A stretch of 15,323 nt of DNA from RYN-431 sp036388295 (GTDB lineage: Bacteria; Planctomycetota; Phycisphaerae; Tepidisphaerales; Tepidisphaeraceae), in assembly GCA_036388295.1 (NCBI GenBank), contig DASVSC010000019.1:1-15323 (forward strand). Reading direction: 5' to 3'. Shown piece after piece: positions 11,707 to 15,323 of this stretch (the first letter of the stretch is position 1; every line of letters begins with the position of its first letter). The position numbers and the translations under genes are program-made. The notes under the pieces were generated by a model, which did no database searches, was not told where the DNA came from, and saw nothing but the letters and a program-made list of their open reading frames with translations.

Positions 11707-14001
11707 ATGGCAGCAGCAAGCGGTATCGAAGCCGGCAACGCATTCATCCGGATCTCAGCTAAGGATCAGTATTCCACAGCCCTGACCAAACTAGAGAACA
11801 AGCTCCGCAATATCGGGGAGGCCGCGTCTGAAGTCGGCCGGCGAATGGCACTCGGCGGGGCGGCGGCAGCGGCCGGCATCCTCGCCGCAACTAAAGCCTA
11901 TGCGACTGTCGGTGATGCGGTCGCCAAGGCGTCGACCCGTACTGGCATCGCGGCCGAGACGATCTCGGAACTTGGCTATGCGGCCGAGCAATCCGGCACT
12001 GATCTTGCGGGCCTGGAAGCTGCGATTATCAGAATGGGTCGCAAGCTGACCGAAGCGGCAGGGGGCAGCAAGGAAGCCGGCGAGGCATTCACCGGCATAG
12101 GTCTCTCAATCCAGCAGCTTTCCAGCCTCTCGCTCGACCAGCAGTTCAAGAATATCGCCGATGCGGTCGCCGCCATCCCTAATCCGACCGAGCGAGCCTC
12201 AGCGGCCATCGGAATCTTCGGCAAGTCCGGGGCTTCACTCCTGCCCCTAATGGCGTCCGGTGCACGAGGAATCGAAGAACTGCAGGCGGCGGCTCGTCGG
12301 CTTGGAAACTCTATGTCAGGGCAGGATGCCACGGCGGCCGAGGAGTTCGGCGACCGGCTCGATGATCTTGGCAAGGTCGCACAGGGTGTGGTCTTCCAGA
12401 TCGGTGCGGCTCTCGCTCCCACAGTCCGGGAATACGCGGTTTCACTCACTGACTCCCTCAGTGCGGTCATCAACTGGATCAAACAAAACCGCGAGAGCGT
12501 GCAGCTTTATGCGGAGATGGCCGTCAAGGCTGCCGCTCTCACCGTCGCCATCGGCGGGGCGACCTTCGCGATCGGAAAGTTCATCGCGATCGGCTCGGGC
12601 CTTATTGGAATCGCCGGGAAGATCGGCGTAGCCATTACCGCTGTCACCAGTTTGTCCAAGGCGACGGCAGCGGCTTCTGCCGTGATGGCTGCCAATCCCA
12701 TCGGCATCGCGATCGTCGGACTTGGGGCAATTCTTGCGGCCAAGTATGCGTGGGATGAATACACGCGAACCGTCGAGCGGGCGGCAGCGGTCAAGCTCGA
12801 CAATCAGCAGGCCGAGAAAATCGCGGAGGATGCACGTAAGGCCCGCGACGAGACACAGGGGCTCATCAACATCCTGGCGGGCCTGAACAGCCGGGGCGTA
12901 CTCACACCCGCCGATGCTGAGACTGCCCAAAAGACGATCGCGGCTCTGACGGCCAAGTATGGTGACCTCGGCTTCAGCATCGACGCGGCAACCGGAAAGC
13001 TCGTCGGATTTATCGACGGATACAAGCAGCTCAATGCGGTTGAATCACGCAGGGAGATCGTCCGGCAGACGGCGGTCGGCCGCGACGCCGCGAGCCGGGC
13101 CAATGCCATCGGCCGGCAGATCACGACCTACGAAGGCCCGGACCTGATGGGGCTATACGCCGAGCAGAAAAAGCAGCAGGAGCGGGCAGCCGAGGCGTTC
13201 AACAAGGCCGCACAACTCCGTGGGCAACTCGGCCGCAACGGAGAGACGGGTGTGTTCGACGGAGCAACGGCACCCGTCCAAGTGGGGACCGGCACGGACG
13301 ACGAGGCTTCCGACGCCAAGCAGACCGTCGAGGACCGCAAGCGGCTCAACGAATTGGCCAAGCAGCAGAGGCTCGCGGGCCTGTCCGAGGAAGCCCGCAA
13401 GATCGAGGAACTGAACGATCGGTACACCGAGCAGTACGAGATCATGAAGCGGCTCTATGCGGAGGCGGATAAGAAGGGGGACACAGCGGGGCGTTTAGGC
13501 ATCGAGAACGAAGCCCGCGCGGCCTACGCCCAGCTCCAATCTGATGTGGCCAAGGTCCAGGAAGAGACCCAGCAGAAGCAGAATCAACAAGCGGATCGAG
13601 CCGTTGAAGATGCGGCCAATACGGCCCAGGAAATTATCGACAACGAGACCCAGAAGGAAGTAGCTCTCCTGAAGCTCCAGCAGGAGTATGCGGAGAAGTC
13701 GGGGGACGCGGCCAAGGCCAAGGCCCTGAAGCGGCAGATCGCCGATGCGGAGTTCGAGAAGACCTTGACTGACACGTTCGGTAGCGACGAAGCGGCCAAA
13801 TCCCAGGCCCGCGATATTCGTCGCAAGACGGCCGACTTACCTGAGATCAGAAACAGTTCCCAAGGCACCTTCGATGTCGCTGCGACCGGCCAGTCGTTGC
13901 AGGGCGGGGGGACGCTCGACCGGATCGCCAAAGCGGCGGAGGCTACGGCCAAACATACCAAGGAGATCGCCAAGAAGAAGACGCCCGGCGTGGGCAACTA
14001 A
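11707..14001 (+). CDS. Tail tape measure protein
   Basis: The product is 764 residues. The ATG follows the previous stop directly (TAAATG) with GTGGAG just upstream. Tape measure proteins fill the tail tube, set its length and enter or perforate the host envelope during DNA delivery. The N-terminal part carries tape-measure-like sequence: KASTRTGIAAETISELGYAA, then GIFGKSGASLLPLMASG with Gly-rich helices. About residues 268-352 form a long hydrophobic region with several membrane-like segments (LTVAIGGATFAIGKFIAIGS, PIGIAIVGLGAILAAKYAW). The C-terminal third is highly charged with heptad-like helices (from about 530 to 690). No lysozyme or peptidase domain is visible. It is the largest gene here and lies after the chaperones, as expected. 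Confidence 0.9.
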   Translation: MAAASGIEAGNAFIRISAKDQYSTALTKLENKLRNIGEAASEVGRRMALGGAAAAAGILAATKAYATVGDAVAKASTRTGIAAETISELGYAAEQSGTDLAGLEAAIIRMGRKLTEAAGGSKEAGEAFTGIGLSIQQLSSLSLDQQFKNIADAVAAIPNPTERASAAIGIFGKSGASLLPLMASGARGIEELQAAARRLGNSMSGQDATAAEEFGDRLDDLGKVAQGVVFQIGAALAPTVREYAVSLTDSLSAVINWIKQNRESVQLYAEMAVKAAALTVAIGGATFAIGKFIAIGSGLIGIAGKIGVAITAVTSLSKATAAASAVMAANPIGIAIVGLGAILAAKYAWDEYTRTVERAAAVKLDNQQAEKIAEDARKARDETQGLINILAGLNSRGVLTPADAETAQKTIAALTAKYGDLGFSIDAATGKLVGFIDGYKQLNAVESRREIVRQTAVGRDAASRANAIGRQITTYEGPDLMGLYAEQKKQQERAAEAFNKAAQLRGQLGRNGETGVFDGATAPVQVGTGTDDEASDAKQTVEDRKRLNELAKQQRLAGLSEEARKIEELNDRYTEQYEIMKRLYAEADKKGDTAGRLGIENEARAAYAQLQSDVAKVQEETQQKQNQQADRAVEDAANTAQEIIDNETQKEVALLKLQQEYAEKSGDAAKAKALKRQIADAEFEKTLTDTFGSDEAAKSQARDIRRKTADLPEIRNSSQGTFDVAATGQSLQGGGTLDRIAKAAEATAKHTKEIAKKKTPGVGN

Positions 14002-14013
14002 TAAAGGACCAGA

Positions 14014-14844
14014 ATGCCAGCAGTCGTTGAAGAAACCTTCCAGTCCCGTAAGAAGTCGATCAAGAGCCGGGAACGTGAATACAAGATCAGCGGGGCGACA
14101 GACGACGACGAAGCCCTGACCGAGTTGCTTGCCTATGTCCCGACTACTTTGGGCGGTCTGCTGCTGGACACATCCGCCTGTAGCGTCGAAGAGTTCGGCC
14201 GCGACGTGTTCCTCGGGACGGCCCAGTACATCGACCCCTCGGGCGACCCCTCTCGGCAACATGCCGGTGCCTTCTCCATCTCGTTCGACATCGGCAGCAC
14301 GACGACCAATCTCAAGCAATCCTATTCGACCCGTCAGAAGTACACGGCTAGCGGCCATACGGCCCGTGACTTCAAGGGAGCGATCAACGTCGATGGTGAT
14401 GGGAACATCGGGGGCGTGGACGTCACGACGCCGGTCCTGACTTACACAGTAAATGCGACTTACGATGCTGCCGCGATCACCAATCTCTTCGTAGCCAATC
14501 TGAAGAAGATCGTCGGCCGGACCAACAACGCATCTTACCGAGGCCACGAGATAGGCGAATTGCTGCTCACGTCGGTGACTGGCCAGCCCCGCGATGCGAA
14601 TGTCTGGGATCTGACCTTCAAGTTCGGCGTGATCGAGAACACCGCCATCGCCGACAACTTCAAGATTGACACAGTGGGGCCGATCCAGAAGTACGGCTGG
14701 GAACACCTTTGGGCCTATTACGAAGAAGTCACGGAGACTGTCAGCGGCAAGACGATCATCCGCCGTAAAGCGACGAACGCTTACGTCGAGCAGGTTTACA
14801 AGATGGCGAACTACGCCGACCTCGGCATCCCAGGAGGCGTCTGA
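14014..14844 (+). CDS. Unrecognised late structural protein
   Basis: The product is 276 residues. The ATG at 14014 has AAAGGA at 14003-14008 five bases before it and follows the tape measure stop by 12 bases. The first 40 residues are basic and helical (EETFQSRKKSIKSREREYKI); the rest is beta-rich with many Thr, Gly and Asp (for example FSISFDIGSTTTNLKQSYST and LTYTVNATYD). There is no membrane segment or signal peptide. Genes in this place often code for distal tail or baseplate proteins, but I do not recognise such a family. The stop overlaps the next start as TGATG, so both are probably made in a coupled way. Confidence 0.82.
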   Translation: MPAVVEETFQSRKKSIKSREREYKISGATDDDEALTELLAYVPTTLGGLLLDTSACSVEEFGRDVFLGTAQYIDPSGDPSRQHAGAFSISFDIGSTTTNLKQSYSTRQKYTASGHTARDFKGAINVDGDGNIGGVDVTTPVLTYTVNATYDAAAITNLFVANLKKIVGRTNNASYRGHEIGELLLTSVTGQPRDANVWDLTFKFGVIENTAIADNFKIDTVGPIQKYGWEHLWAYYEEVTETVSGKTIIRRKATNAYVEQVYKMANYADLGIPGGV

Positions 14845-15323
14845 TGGGTGCCTTCCGCAAGCTCAGGCCCGGCGACGGCATCGAGGCGATCTCGGCAGGC
14901 GTCTACAACTCCTTCATCGACTACATCGGGTCTTCGGATATAACCGGTGGCTCAGGTGCTGATTTGGCGGCGGCTCGTGGTGCGGCCATCATCCGCGTTC
15001 GAAACGTCTCGGGCAGTACGGTTAATCAGTATCACACGCTGGCCCTGAAGGAACCGACGATCAAGCCTCTCGGTAACACCCTGACGGCTACGGATTCGGA
15101 GTCGAACGATTTTAAGAGTCGATTGGTCTTCGATGTTGTGACCCCGACGGCTGCTTATGTGGGGAGGTGGTGCGTTCTGCTTCGGCCCCTGAACGCGAAC
15201 GAGTTTGGTACTGCGGTCTCGATTGGTGTTGTTCAGGCACGAATTAATCTGACGACAGCGAGCCATAAGTTCGTGGAAGTGGGCAGCAATTTTGTCCTGG
15301 CTTCGGGCACAAGTGGCTCGGCT
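14844..15323 (+). CDS. N-terminal part of an unrecognised late protein, cut by the window edge
   Basis: A frame opens at the ATG at 14844, with the ideal ribosome site AGGAGG at 14832-14837 six bases upstream, and stays open for 160 codons to the right edge. The start overlaps the previous stop by one base. It reads MGAFRKLRPGDGIEAISAGV, then YNSFIDYIGSS, a Gly/Ala-rich turn, and then beta-rich sequence (IIRVRNVSGSTVNQYHTL, SRLVFDVVTPTAAYVGRWCV). A KLRPGD start followed by a short helix and beta strands would suit a tail tip, fibre or other surface structural protein, but I cannot name it. The C-terminus is not visible. Confidence 0.85.
   Translation, partial: MGAFRKLRPGDGIEAISAGVYNSFIDYIGSSDITGGSGADLAAARGAAIIRVRNVSGSTVNQYHTLALKEPTIKPLGNTLTATDSESNDFKSRLVFDVVTPTAAYVGRWCVLLRPLNANEFGTAVSIGVVQARINLTTASHKFVEVGSNFVLASGTSGSA

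Noticed and set aside
13837..14706. 289-codon open frame on the minus strand
   Set aside because: It runs antisense across the end of the tape measure gene and most of the 14014 gene, both with good start signals, so it is a by-product of GC-rich codon use.
1..15323. CRISPR array, tRNA, integrase, attachment site or insertion sequence
   Set aside because: I found no regularly spaced repeats, cloverleaf, recombinase or transposase motifs. The only direct repeat pair is the 54-base element.

Overview
The window looks like the structural (late) half of a tailed-phage or prophage genome, preceded by a 3.1 kb accessory/regulatory stretch. From about 3184 to the right edge all genes lie on the plus strand, tightly packed and often overlapping by a few bases. 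They follow the order head, connector, tail: large terminase, zinc-ribbon protein, gpW-like joining protein, portal, prohead protease with scaffold tail, major capsid protein, connector, tail terminator, tail tube, tail assembly chaperones (apparently by a -1 frameshift), HK97 gp10-like protein, tape measure, then two unrecognised late proteins, the last cut by the window edge. A single tail-tube gene with no sheath gene seen suggests a siphovirus-like tail. No integrase, lysis or replication gene is visible, so free phage and prophage cannot be told apart here.

The left 3.1 kb is different. It holds a partial protein at the left edge (2..334), a small protein with a beta-rich N-terminus and coiled-coil C-terminus (528..920), a minus-strand 85-residue protein with its own terminator (1233..1490), a divergent XRE-type regulator (1625..2323) and a HEPN-like protein (2555..3154) just before the terminase. 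A 54-base imperfect direct repeat with two nested dyads occurs at 1092-1145 and 2417-2470 and brackets the minus-strand gene and the regulator. This suggests either a dispersed repeat family or an inserted cassette. Base composition is lower in GC here than in the structural genes (hand count of one 60-base sample each: about 48% at 2551-2610, 60% at 8281-8340).

Host: the composition, the LEGR-type motif near the N-terminus of the minus-strand protein and the general look of the late genes make a planctomycete (Gemmata-like) host my best guess, but this is inference only. The head module is lambda-like in gene order (GpA-type terminase, gpW, gpB portal, protease with nested scaffold). The capsid and protease do not look like lambda gpE or gpC, so the module is mosaic.

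The strongest unusual signals are: a canonical -1 slippery heptamer followed at the right spacing by a GC-rich hairpin in the tail chaperone gene; an internal start that would give a nested scaffold protein; the repeat-bracketed regulatory cassette; and a HEPN-like protein in the position usually held by the small terminase.
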